DNA of 64,000 nucleotides, from positions 185,908 through 249,907 of the forward strand of contig NZ_PGOI01000013.1 of the NCBI RefSeq assembly GCF_002794355.1. The letters are read 5' to 3'. Positions 53,832 to 63,363 of this stretch are shown piece by piece. How positions within the stretch are numbered: the stretch's first letter is position 1; every line of letters starts with the position of its first letter. The notes below the pieces were generated by a model, which made no database searches, was not told the DNA's origin, and saw only the letters and a list, made by a program, of their open reading frames with translations. This DNA is from Pseudorhodobacter sp. MZDSW-24AT. Its GTDB lineage: Bacteria > Pseudomonadota > Alphaproteobacteria > Rhodobacterales > Rhodobacteraceae. The translations under genes and the position numbers were made by a program.

Positions 53832-54806
53832 TTACATGACCTGCCAATGTTCGGGCACCCACGCGTAAGCGCTGTCCGTCTTTTCGACATGCCCAACCCC
53901 GGGGAACGGCAGGTGGGTTGCGGCAACAGCGATCCGATCTGCCGCCGCCATGTCGAAGATCGCCTTGCGCGTCGCGGCGGCTTGGGCGCCATCCGCATCG
54001 AATGCAATGCCCGCGTCAGGGTGGGCGAACTGCACCGCTGCCACGGCGGCCGCATCCCCCAACACCAGAAGCTGGTCCGTGCCGTCAGAGACCCGCACTG
54101 CGGAATGTCCTGGCGTATGCCCGAAGGCTTCGACAGTGCTGAGCCCGCCCCCAAGATCGGCCGCGCCGACGAAGGGCACAAGCCGCTCTCCATAGGCGGA
54201 GGAGACGCCGCGCGCCAAGGCGAAGAAGGGTTTCGAGTCGTCCGGAACCGAGGCGGCGATCGCCTCATCGGTCCAGAATTTCAGATCCGTCTCATGCACA
54301 TGCAAAGAGGCCGCGCCGAAGACGGCAGTGCCCTCTGCTGACAGCAGGCCCCCGATGTGATCCGGATGCATGTGAGTCAGGACGATCCGCGTGATCTGGT
54401 CCGTGGAGATGCCCATGGTGGCAAGCGCGGCCGCGATCCGACCGGCGGTGGGGCCAAAGGCGTTTCCTGACCCGGCGTCGATCATGGTGATGCCATCCGC
54501 ACCATGTACAAGATGGACGCTGATCGGCAGCCGGATCTGGTCGCCCGCGGCGAGGTAGGCATTCGCCATGCCGGCATCGATCTGTTCGGCGGTTGCGTTG
54601 GTGATCAACGGGCGACCCAGATCAAAGAAGCCATCCAGCACGGCCGTGACCCGCAGATCGCCGACCATGCGGTCATAGAAGGTGGGCAGAACGACAGCGG
54701 GCGCTTCGGCTTGCTGGGCGATGGCGAACCGCGTGTTCAGAAACGGGACGCCGAGCGCGAGAGCGCCGCCGAAAAGGGCGGTGCGGCGGGAGAGGTTCTG
54801 GGTCAT
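53832..54806 (-). CDS. Tat-exported MBL-fold metallo-hydrolase
   Basis: 324-aa protein with twin-arginine signal (SRRTALFGGALALGVPF, residues 6-22). Zinc motif HMHPDH at residues 145-150, further metal ligands His in GHTPGHSA, Asp in LVLGDAAAV and His in AATHLPFPG, the lactonase-like (AttM/PhnP-like) arrangement. Possible lactonase, arylsulfatase-like or quorum-quenching type; substrate unknown. Start at 54806 gives the proper Tat signal. Separate from the nitrilase cluster upstream by 220 bp. Confidence 0.88.
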   Translation of the reverse strand: MTQNLSRRTALFGGALALGVPFLNTRFAIAQQAEAPAVVLPTFYDRMVGDLRVTAVLDGFFDLGRPLITNATAEQIDAGMANAYLAAGDQIRLPISVHLVHGADGITMIDAGSGNAFGPTAGRIAAALATMGISTDQITRIVLTHMHPDHIGGLLSAEGTAVFGAASLHVHETDLKFWTDEAIAASVPDDSKPFFALARGVSSAYGERLVPFVGAADLGGGLSTVEAFGHTPGHSAVRVSDGTDQLLVLGDAAAVAAVQFAHPDAGIAFDADGAQAAATRKAIFDMAAADRIAVAATHLPFPGVGHVEKTDSAYAWVPEHWQVM

Positions 54807-55027
54807 GATATGCCTTGTTCCATCAGAAGAGCCTTGAGGTAGCGCCACCCGGCTTGCGCTCAACAGTGCTTTGGTCGCATCCCGCGCTTGGCGGTGCCTA
54901 AGACAGGTCAGCCCTGCACGGAGAAGATCACCTGCGCCCGCGTCTCTCCGTCACGGGCTTGGTCCAGGGATGCGAAGGGCGGACGCATAGGTTTGAAGAC
55001 AATCGGGCCACACGACAGATGCGGTGC

Positions 55028-55846
55028 TCAGGCCATTTTCTGGGTGCTGACGTGCGCGATCAGCCGGTCCTGCGCGGCAAGGGTGATGTGATGCCCTCCG
55101 GCCCGCATCGGATCGCACCACAGGCGGGCGAAAAGTGGCTCGGCCGGATCCACATTGCCCAGAAACACGATACGACGACGGATCAGAAAACCTTGTGAGA
55201 CCTGCCGCATCAGAGCCCATTCGGCGCGGTCTGCCAAGGCAGGGTAACTTGCGCAGTAAAGAAGCCCTGCGGCATTGAAATCGGTCGTGGGACAAGGGGT
55301 CACATCGATTTCACCGACGGGCTCCGGGTGGGGGCCGTCTGCCTTGAGCCTGCGGATGAGCTGTGCCGCTTCGTCAACCAGCCCGGCATCAGCCCCGGGG
55401 TCCATCATCGGCACGCGCAGCACGCCGCGCGGCTGCACCCTCTGGATCTGTGCATTCCGCCGTGACGCATCATGGCGCACGAAGGTGGTGATCATTGTCA
55501 CATCGCCAAAGGGCAAGCCGTCGATGGACAGGTCGTGGAACGAGATCAGCCGCGTGGTCGACAGCCGCCGCAGCCACGAGCCGATGTTTAAAATGGCTCC
55601 GGGCCTCGCCAGCGCAGGCTGTGCCACATTGACGGCGATGGCGCAGAAGGCGGCATAGACCGGAGCGCCGTCTTCATCGTGAAACACAGCCACGCTCTGG
55701 CCCATGGCTTGGGCGATCTGGGCCCAATGCACATCGCCCAGATGCCGGAGCAGCCAGCCTTCTGACAGGCCGCGCCACCCGCATTGCGCCATGCCAAGCC
55801 GAAGCTGCGCCATGCGCGCGGGGGAGGGAAAGGATTCATGCCTCAT
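55028..55846 (-). CDS. Pnap_2097 family protein (LnmK-like)
   Basis: 272-aa protein of the Pnap_2097 group, relatives of LnmK, a double-hot-dog acyltransferase/decarboxylase. Blocks seen: GWRGLSEGWLLRHLGDVHW, STTRLISFHDLSIDGLPFG and the Asn/Asp-containing DFNAAGLLYCASYPALADR. It closes the nit gene string and is ATGA-coupled to the flavoprotein gene. This gene is an extra relative to the classical nitA-H set; a role in acyl transfer on the cluster's product is an inference. Confidence 0.78.
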   Translation of the reverse strand: MRHESFPSPARMAQLRLGMAQCGWRGLSEGWLLRHLGDVHWAQIAQAMGQSVAVFHDEDGAPVYAAFCAIAVNVAQPALARPGAILNIGSWLRRLSTTRLISFHDLSIDGLPFGDVTMITTFVRHDASRRNAQIQRVQPRGVLRVPMMDPGADAGLVDEAAQLIRRLKADGPHPEPVGEIDVTPCPTTDFNAAGLLYCASYPALADRAEWALMRQVSQGFLIRRRIVFLGNVDPAEPLFARLWCDPMRAGGHHITLAAQDRLIAHVSTQKMA

Positions 55847-57117
55847 TCTGCGGCCTGCGCCCCGGCCCGGGCACGCTGCACGATCTGTTCGGCCAGATAG
55901 CACGCATCATCCGCCACCGCGAGGAACCGGCCCGATCCCCAGGTGTTCAGCCAGCCCAGACCGATGAAATAGACCCCCGGCACGTCCGTCACACCACGGC
56001 GATACAGCGGGCGGCCTTGGGCATCAAAGCAATCCACCTCGAGCCAGCCATAATCGGGCCGGAAGCCAATGGCCCAGACGATGGAGGTGATGCCAAGCGC
56101 GGCGCAGTCGATCTCGGTTACTGCCGCCTCGGGCCGCCAGACCTTTTCGAACGGTGGGGCGGGTGGCGCGTCGATGCCTTGGGTGGCGATCCATGCGTCG
56201 ATCTGGTCGCGGATACCGCAATAGCTGCGGTCGGCATCGTCGAGGTTCTTTTCCAGATCGGGCAGGAAACGCAGGCGTGTGCCATCGGCCCCGGCAAGCG
56301 AGCCGTAAAGATGAACCCCGTCCCGCGCAAAGCGGCGCAGATCGATCTCTTTGCCGCCATCGCGGCCAGACATGTAGTGATTGGTCTGGGTCAGTGCCTT
56401 GATCGGGTCGGGGTGGCGGTCGATGGTGATGGCGTAATGGCCCATGTCATGCAGCCAATCCGTGGCGTCGCGCCCGCGATATTTGCGCGGGCTGCGCGGG
56501 GCCGGACCCACCGCCAGATGCACGTCGCGGCCGTCGCGGTGCAGGTCTTCCATGATCTGCACGCCAGACTGGCCGGTGCCCACGATCAGCGTGCCGCCCG
56601 GAGGCAGTTGCGCAGGGCGACGGTAATCGGCGGAGTGCATCTGCATCACATCCGGCACGATGGCACCGGCATAGGGCGGCACGATCGGCTGGTCGTAGCC
56701 GCCTGTCGCCACCACCACCTGCGCGCAGGTCCAGACGCCGGCCGTGGTTTCCACGCGGTAACCGCCCGGCACGGGGCTGACGCGGGTGACCGACACGCCT
56801 TCGCGCAAGGGGGGATCAAAGCTGGCAGCAAAGCCGTCCAGATAATCCACGATCTCGTTGCGCAGCATGAACCCGTCGGGATCGTCGCCCTGATAGGGAT
56901 GACCCGGCAAGCGGCACTGCCAGTTCGGGGTGACCAGACAAAAACTGTCCCATCGGTTTTCGCGCCAGGAATGAAAGGCGCGGTGGCGTTCCAGCACCAC
57001 ATGGTCAATGCCAGCGCGGGTCAGATACCAGCTGACCGACAGGCCCGCCTGACCGCCCCCGATGATGACGACCGAAACATGGGATACATCGCTGTGCGGC
57101 ATCGGAATCGCTTTCAT
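55843..57117 (-). CDS. nitH: MSMEG_0569 family flavin-dependent oxidoreductase (NitH)
   Basis: 424-aa FAD/NAD(P)H monooxygenase-like protein. FAD motif VIIGGGQAGLSVSWYL (about 17-32), a second nucleotide motif GTLIVGTGQSGVQI (about 176-189) and the FxGxxxHS-like region around the Asp-rich ATDWLH. Seventh member of the Nit1C order. The flavoprotein presumably oxidises an intermediate made by the other gene products; not biochemically certain. Confidence 0.88.
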   Translation of the reverse strand: MKAIPMPHSDVSHVSVVIIGGGQAGLSVSWYLTRAGIDHVVLERHRAFHSWRENRWDSFCLVTPNWQCRLPGHPYQGDDPDGFMLRNEIVDYLDGFAASFDPPLREGVSVTRVSPVPGGYRVETTAGVWTCAQVVVATGGYDQPIVPPYAGAIVPDVMQMHSADYRRPAQLPPGGTLIVGTGQSGVQIMEDLHRDGRDVHLAVGPAPRSPRKYRGRDATDWLHDMGHYAITIDRHPDPIKALTQTNHYMSGRDGGKEIDLRRFARDGVHLYGSLAGADGTRLRFLPDLEKNLDDADRSYCGIRDQIDAWIATQGIDAPPAPPFEKVWRPEAAVTEIDCAALGITSIVWAIGFRPDYGWLEVDCFDAQGRPLYRRGVTDVPGVYFIGLGWLNTWGSGRFLAVADDACYLAEQIVQRARAGAQAAE

Positions 57118-57395
57118 GACAGGGAGAGGCAGACTACGGGCGGGCCGTCGGGGCGGTGGCGTTTGGCGGTGGCCTCGATTCGCGCGAGCTGGTCCATCGC
57201 GCTGGAACAGGCAAAGCCATAGCGCGCCGCCACCCGGTCAGAGGCGGCGTTCAGCCCTGCGCGGGCACGGGCCACAAAATCGCGCAGCGGATAGCTGTGC
57301 CCGGCGGTCAGATGGTCATGGATGATGGTCGAGGGGGAATAACACCGCTCTTCGGTGCCATCCGGCCAGCGGATGTGAAAGATCACCTCAGGCAT
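57114..57395 (-). CDS. nitG: MSMEG_0570 family nitrogen starvation response protein (NitG)
   Basis: 93-aa protein: MPEVIFHIRWPDG opening, CYSPSTII, then HSYPLRDFVARARAGLNAAS and a Cys in YGFACSSAMDQL. The short start at 57395 fits the family; the upstream frame runs into the AIR-synthase gene. Overlaps nitF by 8 bp and nitH by ATGA. Function unknown, but always found in this cluster. Confidence 0.85.
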   Translation of the reverse strand: MPEVIFHIRWPDGTEERCYSPSTIIHDHLTAGHSYPLRDFVARARAGLNAASDRVAARYGFACSSAMDQLARIEATAKRHRPDGPPVVCLSLS

Positions 57396-58362
57396 GGGCC
57401 ACCGCATCTGCGTGCAGGCCCAGGTAAGGGCGCGTCTGCCAATCCCAAAATCGGGCACGATCGGCCCCTTGGCAGAGGTCGATGGCGGTTCCGGGTGTGG
57501 CCTGACCAATCACGGCAGCGGCCAGATCGCGCGCGGCGAACCGGGCGCAGACCTCTGCGGCCTTGTCGGGCGCGACGGACAAAAGGAAGCCGAAACTCGG
57601 GAAGGCGCGCAGCCAGCGGGCGGCATCGGTGCCGTGCGGCATCGGCACCGCGGCAAGGTCGATGTCAAAGCCACAGCCCGAGCATTCGGCCAGCATCAGA
57701 CTGGTGCCGATGATACCGCCTTGGCTGATGTCCTTGCCCGCTCGCACAAGGCCCGCTTCGGCCAGATCGGCCAGCAGTGCCAGATCGCCCTGCAAGCGGG
57801 ATGGGGGCGCGTCCGCGGCGGCGAACCAGTTGTCAAACCGCGGCCGCCAACCCCCGCGCAAATCAACCGCCGCAATCAGCGCATCGCCGGGGCGCGCGGC
57901 AAAGCTGGAGATCAGCGCCTGCGCCCGTCCGGTAACGGCCACGGCGAGGTTCAGTGCAGGCGCGCGCAGGTTCGTATGCCCGCCGACGATGGGCACGGCG
58001 TAGGCCTGCGCGGCCTGTGTCAGCCCGGCCAGCAGGGAGGCAGCGCTTTCGGCATCGGGGGCCCAGATCATGTCGGTGATGGCGGTGGCGCGCCCGCCCA
58101 TCGCGGCAATATCGGACAGGTTGACCATGACGCCGCACCAGCCTGCAAACCACGGATCATCCGCGACAAAGCCGGGGATGAACCCTTCGGCGGCAAACAG
58201 ATCCCAGCCGCCTTCGGGGCGTGGCAGGGCGGCGGCATCATCGCCCGGCTGGCCGGCACTGTCGCCGGTCAGCCCCAGCCCGCGCGTGGCCTGCGCGATG
58301 TCCAGCTTGCCCAGGATCGACGGATGCGCGGCAAGGCCTGCCGCCAAGGCGTGAAGGGTCAT
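57388..58362 (-). CDS. nitF: Sll0787 family AIR-synthase-like protein (NitF)
   Basis: 324-aa protein of the PurM/SelD/ThiL fold. ATP-site markers: GDDAAALP, the GGKDISQGGIIGT-like region (GKDISQGGIIGTSLMLAEC) and metal ligands in NLSDIAAMGGRA and GGHTNLRAP. It presumably activates a carboxylate, amide or formyl group with ATP. Coupled to nitE by ATGA. Confidence 0.88.
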   Translation of the reverse strand: MTLHALAAGLAAHPSILGKLDIAQATRGLGLTGDSAGQPGDDAAALPRPEGGWDLFAAEGFIPGFVADDPWFAGWCGVMVNLSDIAAMGGRATAITDMIWAPDAESAASLLAGLTQAAQAYAVPIVGGHTNLRAPALNLAVAVTGRAQALISSFAARPGDALIAAVDLRGGWRPRFDNWFAAADAPPSRLQGDLALLADLAEAGLVRAGKDISQGGIIGTSLMLAECSGCGFDIDLAAVPMPHGTDAARWLRAFPSFGFLLSVAPDKAAEVCARFAARDLAAAVIGQATPGTAIDLCQGADRARFWDWQTRPYLGLHADAVAHA

Positions 58363-58913
58363 GCCCCCTCCTCCACCGGACCGGGGGCCATCACCTGCCA
58401 GCCGGTGGCCGGGTCCGGGATCGGGGCATAATGCACAAGGCTTGCCAGCATATGGGCATGGGGGCGGCCGTGCAGATCAAGCTCGGCCGTGGTGGTCCAA
58501 TGCAGGCGGCGGAAAAGGGGCACGTTCTGGCGCTGCACATGGGCGTGAAATTCCACAGCCCCCCGCGCCCGCGCCGTGCCGACCGCCAGCCGGATCAGTT
58601 CCGACCCCAACTTGCCGACCCGCCGCCATTCTGCCGCAACGGCAAGACGCGAGCCCCACCAGATGCCCGGTTCCGGCTCGTGAATGCGCACGGTGCCCAC
58701 CACACGCGGCCCGCCCGTCGCGTCCTCGGCAATCGCGACCAAAGGCAAGGCAACCGCGTCGATGCCATCACGGTCATCGCCCGCAAACACCCCCTGCTCT
58801 TGCACGAAAACCTGCGCCCGCAGCCGCGCGGCCCCCTGCTTCATCCATGCCTCCTGCGCGGCACAGATGCGATAGCTTTGCAAAAACCGCGCCTCTGATG
58901 TCTGATGCGTCAT
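58359..58913 (-). CDS. nitE: MSMEG_0567/Sll0786 family GNAT acetyltransferase (NitE)
   Basis: 184-aa acetyltransferase. Conserved YRICAAQEAWMKQGAARLR opening, then VGTVRIHEP, WWGSRLAVAAEWRRVGKLGS (acetyl-CoA site) and LFRRLHW. ATGA-coupled on both sides. Probably acylates the cluster's product or an intermediate. Confidence 0.9.
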   Translation of the reverse strand: MTHQTSEARFLQSYRICAAQEAWMKQGAARLRAQVFVQEQGVFAGDDRDGIDAVALPLVAIAEDATGGPRVVGTVRIHEPEPGIWWGSRLAVAAEWRRVGKLGSELIRLAVGTARARGAVEFHAHVQRQNVPLFRRLHWTTTAELDLHGRPHAHMLASLVHYAPIPDPATGWQVMAPGPVEEGA

Positions 58914-60013
58914 GCCTGCCTCATCTTTTCATAGGTCGACAGGGCCGAGCAGGCGCCGCATTTGCCGCAGCCTGCCTTGATGTCGCTGGCCTGCAATCCG
59001 CCGCTCACCGTCATCCGCGACAAAGGCTCCAGGATCGACGCCATGAAAGCCGATGACGGGGCGGGGTGGCTTTCCAAGGGGGTGCCCGAGATCGGAACGA
59101 AGGGCACCACAAAGGGATAAACCCCCATGCGCACCAGCTTTTCCGACATCTCAAGGATCGCTTCGGCGGTGTCGCCCAGACCGGCAAGGATATAGGTTGA
59201 GACCTGCCCGCGCCCGAAAACCCGCACCGCCGCCTTGAAGCTGGAGAAGTATTTCTCCAGCGGCACCGTCGCCTTGCCCGGCATGATCCGGGCGCGCACC
59301 TCGGGCGTCACGGCCTCCAGGTGCATCCCAAGGGTATCGACGCCGGCATCGAATATGCGCTGGTGCCAGATGTCATCCTCGGGCGGTTCGCACTGCGCCT
59401 GAATCGGCAGATCGACCGCCGCCTTGATGGCCCGCGCACTGTCGGCAAGGATGGCGGCCCCCCGGTCCGGCCCCTTTGGCGTGCCGGTGGTCAGCACCAT
59501 ATGCTTGATGCCGTCCAGCTCGACCGCCGCGCGGGCGACCTCGGCCAGTTGTGCGGGCGTCTTGTGGGCGATGGTGCGCCCGGCGGCAAGGCTCTGACCG
59601 ATCGCGCAGAACTGACAGGTCTTCTTGCGGGATTCGTAGCGGATGCAGGTCTGCAACACAGTGGTTGCCAGCACATCGCGGCCATGCAGCACCGCGATCT
59701 TGGAATAGGGGATGCCATCCGCGGTGGTCAGGTCATAGAACCGGGGCCGCGCGGGAAAGTTGATGCGCCCCACCTCGGCCCCGTTGCGCAGCACGCGCGC
59801 CTCGCCCTTGGTGCCATCGGGCGCGTCGATCACATAGGGGCTGTCAAAGGCCGGGGCCGTGTGGACCGGCACCATCACCGTCTGGCCCGCCAGCGTCATC
59901 GCCTTGTGGTCCGACGGGCCCGCGCCCCCACGGCGGCTTTCGTGGCCGACCGAAGGGTCCACCAGCCGCGCACCGCGGGTCTGCAATTCGTTGATCAGGT
60001 CTGCGTCAAGCAT
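58910..60013 (-). CDS. nitD: MSMEG_0568 family radical SAM protein (NitD)
   Basis: 367-aa radical S-adenosylmethionine enzyme. The 4Fe-4S loop is non-classical: C-x9-C-x2-C in [14 protein letters not shown], distinct from the canonical CxxxCxxC. A C-terminal [11 protein letters not shown] provides extra cysteines for an auxiliary cluster. TIM-barrel features [12 protein letters not shown] and [16 protein letters not shown] follow. Start at 60013 (MLDADL). The reaction is unknown; the enzyme is the likely chemical heart of the cluster. Confidence 0.9.
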   Translation of the reverse strand: MLDADLINELQTRGARLVDPSVGHESRRGGAGPSDHKAMTLAGQTVMVPVHTAPAFDSPYVIDAPDGTKGEARVLRNGAEVGRINFPARPRFYDLTTADGIPYSKIAVLHGRDVLATTVLQTCIRYESRKKTCQFCAIGQSLAAGRTIAHKTPAQLAEVARAAVELDGIKHMVLTTGTPKGPDRGAAILADSARAIKAAVDLPIQAQCEPPEDDIWHQRIFDAGVDTLGMHLEAVTPEVRARIMPGKATVPLEKYFSSFKAAVRVFGRGQVSTYILAGLGDTAEAILEMSEKLVRMGVYPFVVPFVPISGTPLESHPAPSSAFMASILEPLSRMTVSGGLQASDIKAGCGKCGACSALSTYEKMRQA

Positions 60014-60977
60014 GGCTCTGCTCCTCAACGTCTAACGGTTCGGGGGTCCAGTCCTGCCGCGGCACGGCCGGGCGGGTGTCATGCAGCAGGCGCAAGAGTT
60101 CAGGGCGGGCATAATGGCCCACGCTGTCCATCATCCGCTTGCGTTTGGTGATCAGCTTCATGTCCAGATCGGCGATGACCATGCCCTCCCCCCCAGTCAA
60201 AGGCGGCGCGGCATGGCGGCCTTCGGGCGTGATGATGCAGGTCATGCAACCGTCGCGCAGGCCCTTTTGCAGCTTTGGATCAGGGTGGATCGACGCGATC
60301 TGATCTTCGGTCAGCCAACCGGTGGCGTTGACGACAAAACACCCGGCCTCAAGCGCATGGTGGCGCATGGTCACCTCGATCTGTTCGCCAAAGATCGGGC
60401 CGACGAGGCTGCCGGGAAAATGGGCGGCGTGGATTTCCTCATGCTGTGCCATTAGCGCATAGCGGGCCAGCGGGTTGTAATGTTCCCAACAGGCCAGCGC
60501 GCCCACGCGGCCTACGGCGGTCTCCACCACCTTCAGCCCCGCGCCATCGCCTTGGCCCCAGATCATCCGCTCATGATAGGTCGGCGTGATCTTGCGGCGT
60601 TTCAGCGCCAAGGTGCCATCCGCATCAAAGATGAGTTGCGTGTTGTAAAGCGACCCGTGGTCGCGTTCATTCACCCCCACCACCAGCACAACGCCGCGTT
60701 TGCGCGCCGCTTCGGAAAGCGTGCGCGTCTCCGCCGACGGGATGGTGACCGCCTCTTCATAGAGCCGCAGATGCTCTGGCCCCTGCTGCACAGGGGGCAG
60801 AACAAAACTGAAGTAAGGGTAAAAGGGCACGAAGGTTTCGGGAAAGACGATGAATTCGGCCCCTTTGTCCGCCGCTTCGGTGACCGCGTTCAGCACTCGC
60901 TCCATCGTGCCAGCGCGAGAGGTCAGGTCGGGGGCGATCTGCACGGCGGCGGCGCGCACGACGGGTTTGGGGGGCAT
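60006..60977 (-). CDS. nitC: Nit6803-type nitrilase (NitC)
   Basis: 323-aa nitrilase. Catalytic triad Glu47 (FPETFV), Lys129 ([10 protein letters not shown]) and Cys163 (ACWEHYNP), with a second conserved Glu in [16 protein letters not shown] HE. ATG at 60977 follows GGAGAAGACC. NitC of this cluster type is reported to be needed for cyanide assimilation in Pseudomonas pseudoalcaligenes. It hydrolyses nitriles to acid and ammonia, releasing usable nitrogen. Confidence 0.92.
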   Translation of the reverse strand: MPPKPVVRAAAVQIAPDLTSRAGTMERVLNAVTEAADKGAEFIVFPETFVPFYPYFSFVLPPVQQGPEHLRLYEEAVTIPSAETRTLSEAARKRGVVLVVGVNERDHGSLYNTQLIFDADGTLALKRRKITPTYHERMIWGQGDGAGLKVVETAVGRVGALACWEHYNPLARYALMAQHEEIHAAHFPGSLVGPIFGEQIEVTMRHHALEAGCFVVNATGWLTEDQIASIHPDPKLQKGLRDGCMTCIITPEGRHAAPPLTGGEGMVIADLDMKLITKRKRMMDSVGHYARPELLRLLHDTRPAVPRQDWTPEPLDVEEQSHA

Positions 60978-61033
60978 GGTCTTCTCCGGCAAGGGCACAG
61001 ATTGCCCCCCCGGACAGGGGGGGGCCATGACAA

Positions 61034-61516
61034 TCAGACGGTCCAGGTGTCGATGATCACCGCATTGGCCTTTTTGTGCAGCAGGATGCAGTCCAGCACG
61101 TCCTGCGGCATGATCGGGGTGATGCCGGGGATCAGCGCGGGTTCCCCGCTGCCGTAAAGCGCCTGCAACGCAAAGCGGCAGGCATAGACCTTGCCGCCCT
61201 CGGCCATGAAGCGCTCAAGGTTCTTGTTGAAGTTCTGATGGCCGGGGAACGCCTCGTCCCCGATCTTGGGAAAGCCGCGCTGCACCCCCAGCAGAACGCC
61301 GGGGCCATAAAGCAGGATCGACGTCTCGTATCCCTTCTTGGTCAGGCGGATCGCGTTCAGGATGTTGACCAGACCGATGGAGCCTTCGAAGGCCATGGTG
61401 TGAAAGGTCACCAGTGCCTTTTCGCCCGGCTCGGCCTTTACGTCCTCAAAAACCTTGGTTTCGTAATCGACAAAATAGTCTCCGGCTTTGTGGGCATCTT
61501 TGGTGACTGTGGGCAT
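61034..61516 (-). CDS. nitB: MSMEG_0572/Sll0783 family nitrogen starvation response protein (NitB)
   Basis: 160-aa protein: [17 protein letters not shown] opening, [18 protein letters not shown] and [16 protein letters not shown]; one Cys in VYACRFALQ and another in DVLDCIL. Belongs to the Sll0783 group (DsrE-like fold, by resemblance). First gene of the operon after the divergent regulator; ribosome site AGGAGAGG fixes the start at 61516. Function unknown but indispensable partner of NitC clusters. Confidence 0.9.
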   Translation of the reverse strand: MPTVTKDAHKAGDYFVDYETKVFEDVKAEPGEKALVTFHTMAFEGSIGLVNILNAIRLTKKGYETSILLYGPGVLLGVQRGFPKIGDEAFPGHQNFNKNLERFMAEGGKVYACRFALQALYGSGEPALIPGITPIMPQDVLDCILLHKKANAVIIDTWTV

Positions 61517-61776
61517 CGGCCTCTCCTGTCTGGATGGGATATGAGACAAGGATCATCGCCCCCACCATCCAGCCAATACTTGAATCAATTTTCCATACAA
61601 TTTAACATACGCTGTCTGTCGCTTGATGCATTTCTGAGCGGATTCGCCGCTGGACTGCGTGTAAATCTTGCATGATCGCAGGCATTTTTCACGTTTTACC
61701 CAGAATCAGCTTGCAGCCTTGTCGCGGGTTCTTGATACATACATATGCAGTCAATTTCCCACAGTCGGAGCGTGCA
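61517..61776. promoter_or_regulatory. divergent promoter region of nit operon and MocR regulator
   Basis: 260-bp AT-richer gap. Around 61575-61612 the sequence carries repeated ATTG/CAAT half-sites (for instance CTTGAATCAATTTTCC and CATACAATTTAAC). No canonical sigma-54 signature was recognised, unlike clusters run by a sigma-54 activator (NitA). Confidence 0.45.
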
Positions 61777-63150
61777 ATGACATCTTGGGTGCCCAGATTT
61801 GGCACAAGCGGCAAGCCCCGCTATCTGGAAATCGCTGATGCAATCGAACGGGATGCCAGCAGCGGGGTGTTGACGGCGGGTGCGCAACTGCCTCCGCAGC
61901 GGCGGCTTGCGGATGTGCTGGGTCTGGATTTTACCACCATCAGCCGCGCCTATACCGAGGCGCAGTCACGTGGCCTAGTCGAAAGCCATGTCGGGCGCGG
62001 CACCTTTGTGCGCGCGCGCCCCGGTGCCGTAGGGCCAGTGGCCGATCCACGCCGTGCGCGCGAACAGGATCTGGCGATGAACCTGCCGCCAGAGCCCGAA
62101 GATCCGGCACTTCTGGCGGCGATGCGGCAGGGGTTGGAAACGGTCAGCGCCAATCTGGTGGCGCTCTTGCGCTATCAATCCACGGTCGGGTCAGAGATGG
62201 ATCGCTCTGCCGCCTTGTCCTGGTTGTCGATGCGGGGGATGGTGCCCAATCTTGATCGCATTGCTGTCACGCCGGGGGCCCATGCCACGATGATGGCCGT
62301 GCTTCAGACCTTGGCCGCGCCGGGTGACACCATCCTGTGCGAGGCGATCACCTATCCCGGCATAAGGGCGATTGCCGCGCGGGCCGGGCTCGAATTGATC
62401 GGCCTGCCGTCCGATGGGGCGGGGATCCTGCCCGATGCGCTTGCCGACGGGATCAAGACGCATCGCCCCAAGGCGCTTTATCTCAACCCGACCCTGCACA
62501 ACCCCACCACGCTGACAATTCCCGCCGCGCGCCGGATGGAGATTGCGGAAACGCTGCGGCGCTATCGCCTGCCACTGATCGAGGATGACGCCTACGGGTT
62601 TGTTCAGCCAAACGCCCCCGCGCCCTTTGCGACGCTGCTGCCCGAGTTGACGTGGCATATCACGGGGCTGGCCAAGTGCATTGGCGCTGGCCTGCGTCTT
62701 GCCTTTACCATCGCCCCCGACAGCCGGTCAGCCTTCCAGCTTGCCCAGACGCTGCGGGTGGCGAATGTGATGGCCTCTCCAATAGCGATGGCGCTGGTGA
62801 CGCGCTGGATCGAGGACGGCACCGCCGACCGCATCTGCCGCTTCATCCGCGCCGAAAGCGCCGCCCGCCAGGACATTGCCGGTCGGCTGTTACAGGGGTT
62901 CGAATTTGCTTCGGACCGCCACGCCTTCAACCTGTGGCTCAAGCTGCCCGAAGGCATCGGCCGGGCCGAGGTCATGGGCCGGATGAACGGGCGTGGGATC
63001 GGGCTGATGCCTTCGGATGCCTTTACCGTCTCAGGCGCGCCAGATGACCATTTGCGCATCTGCCTTGGCGGCCCCATCACGCGCGAAGGGCTTCATTCGG
63101 GCCTGTCGTTTCTTGGCAACAGCCTGAACGAGGGCACATGGATCGGATAG
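61777..63150 (+). CDS. MocR/GabR-type PLP-dependent regulator
   Basis: 457-aa fusion of a GntR winged helix (residues about 12-78; LADVLGLDFTTISRAYTEAQ) and an aspartate-aminotransferase-like domain with PLP Lys300 in TGLAKCIGAG and Asp/Tyr contacts LIEDDAYG. Start at 61777 matches the family. Divergent from nitB; MocR proteins sense PLP adducts of amino compounds. It takes the place of the NitA regulator seen in Pseudomonas, an inference from position. Confidence 0.9.
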   Translation: MTSWVPRFGTSGKPRYLEIADAIERDASSGVLTAGAQLPPQRRLADVLGLDFTTISRAYTEAQSRGLVESHVGRGTFVRARPGAVGPVADPRRAREQDLAMNLPPEPEDPALLAAMRQGLETVSANLVALLRYQSTVGSEMDRSAALSWLSMRGMVPNLDRIAVTPGAHATMMAVLQTLAAPGDTILCEAITYPGIRAIAARAGLELIGLPSDGAGILPDALADGIKTHRPKALYLNPTLHNPTTLTIPAARRMEIAETLRRYRLPLIEDDAYGFVQPNAPAPFATLLPELTWHITGLAKCIGAGLRLAFTIAPDSRSAFQLAQTLRVANVMASPIAMALVTRWIEDGTADRICRFIRAESAARQDIAGRLLQGFEFASDRHAFNLWLKLPEGIGRAEVMGRMNGRGIGLMPSDAFTVSGAPDDHLRICLGGPITREGLHSGLSFLGNSLNEGTWIG

Positions 63151-63274
63151 CGACCACTCATGGGTTCACGACCGCTTCGGCTCGCGCCACAATAATCGGA
63201 TATGGCATCACGGCATCAGAACGGGCCGAGAGCGGGACCGGGTCTTCCCGGCACCGCGAAGCTTCGCAGATTCC

Positions 63275-63363
63275 CTAGACTCCAGACTCATGCATTTTCA
63301 CAGCCAGAACAAGACGGTGGCCACGAGAGCGACGGCGGAGAGGAAGGTTTTGGCGCATCTGTC
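63275..63363. mobile_element. IS5 family end fragment
   Basis: About 87 bp match the right end of the IS5 relic at 36875 in the same orientation (80 of 87 positions by eye). It includes the terminal CTAG..TCCAGACTCAT and the codons for the C-terminus of the transposase. It breaks off after GCGCATCTG, exactly where an IS3 end begins. Confidence 0.8.

Noticed and set aside
53832..54806. Assigning the MBL-fold protein as part of the nit cluster
   Set aside because: A 220-bp gap separates it from the last cluster gene, whereas cluster genes overlap, and this family is not a usual cluster member.
54888..55027. Short minus-strand peptide ending AQVIFSVQG after the Pnap_2097 gene
   Set aside because: No start codon or ribosome site in the right frame; too short to support.
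36875..63363. A functional composite transposon bounded by IS5
   Set aside because: Both IS5 copies are incomplete, one is only an 87-bp end, and neither has a working transposase; only the repeat relationship is supported.
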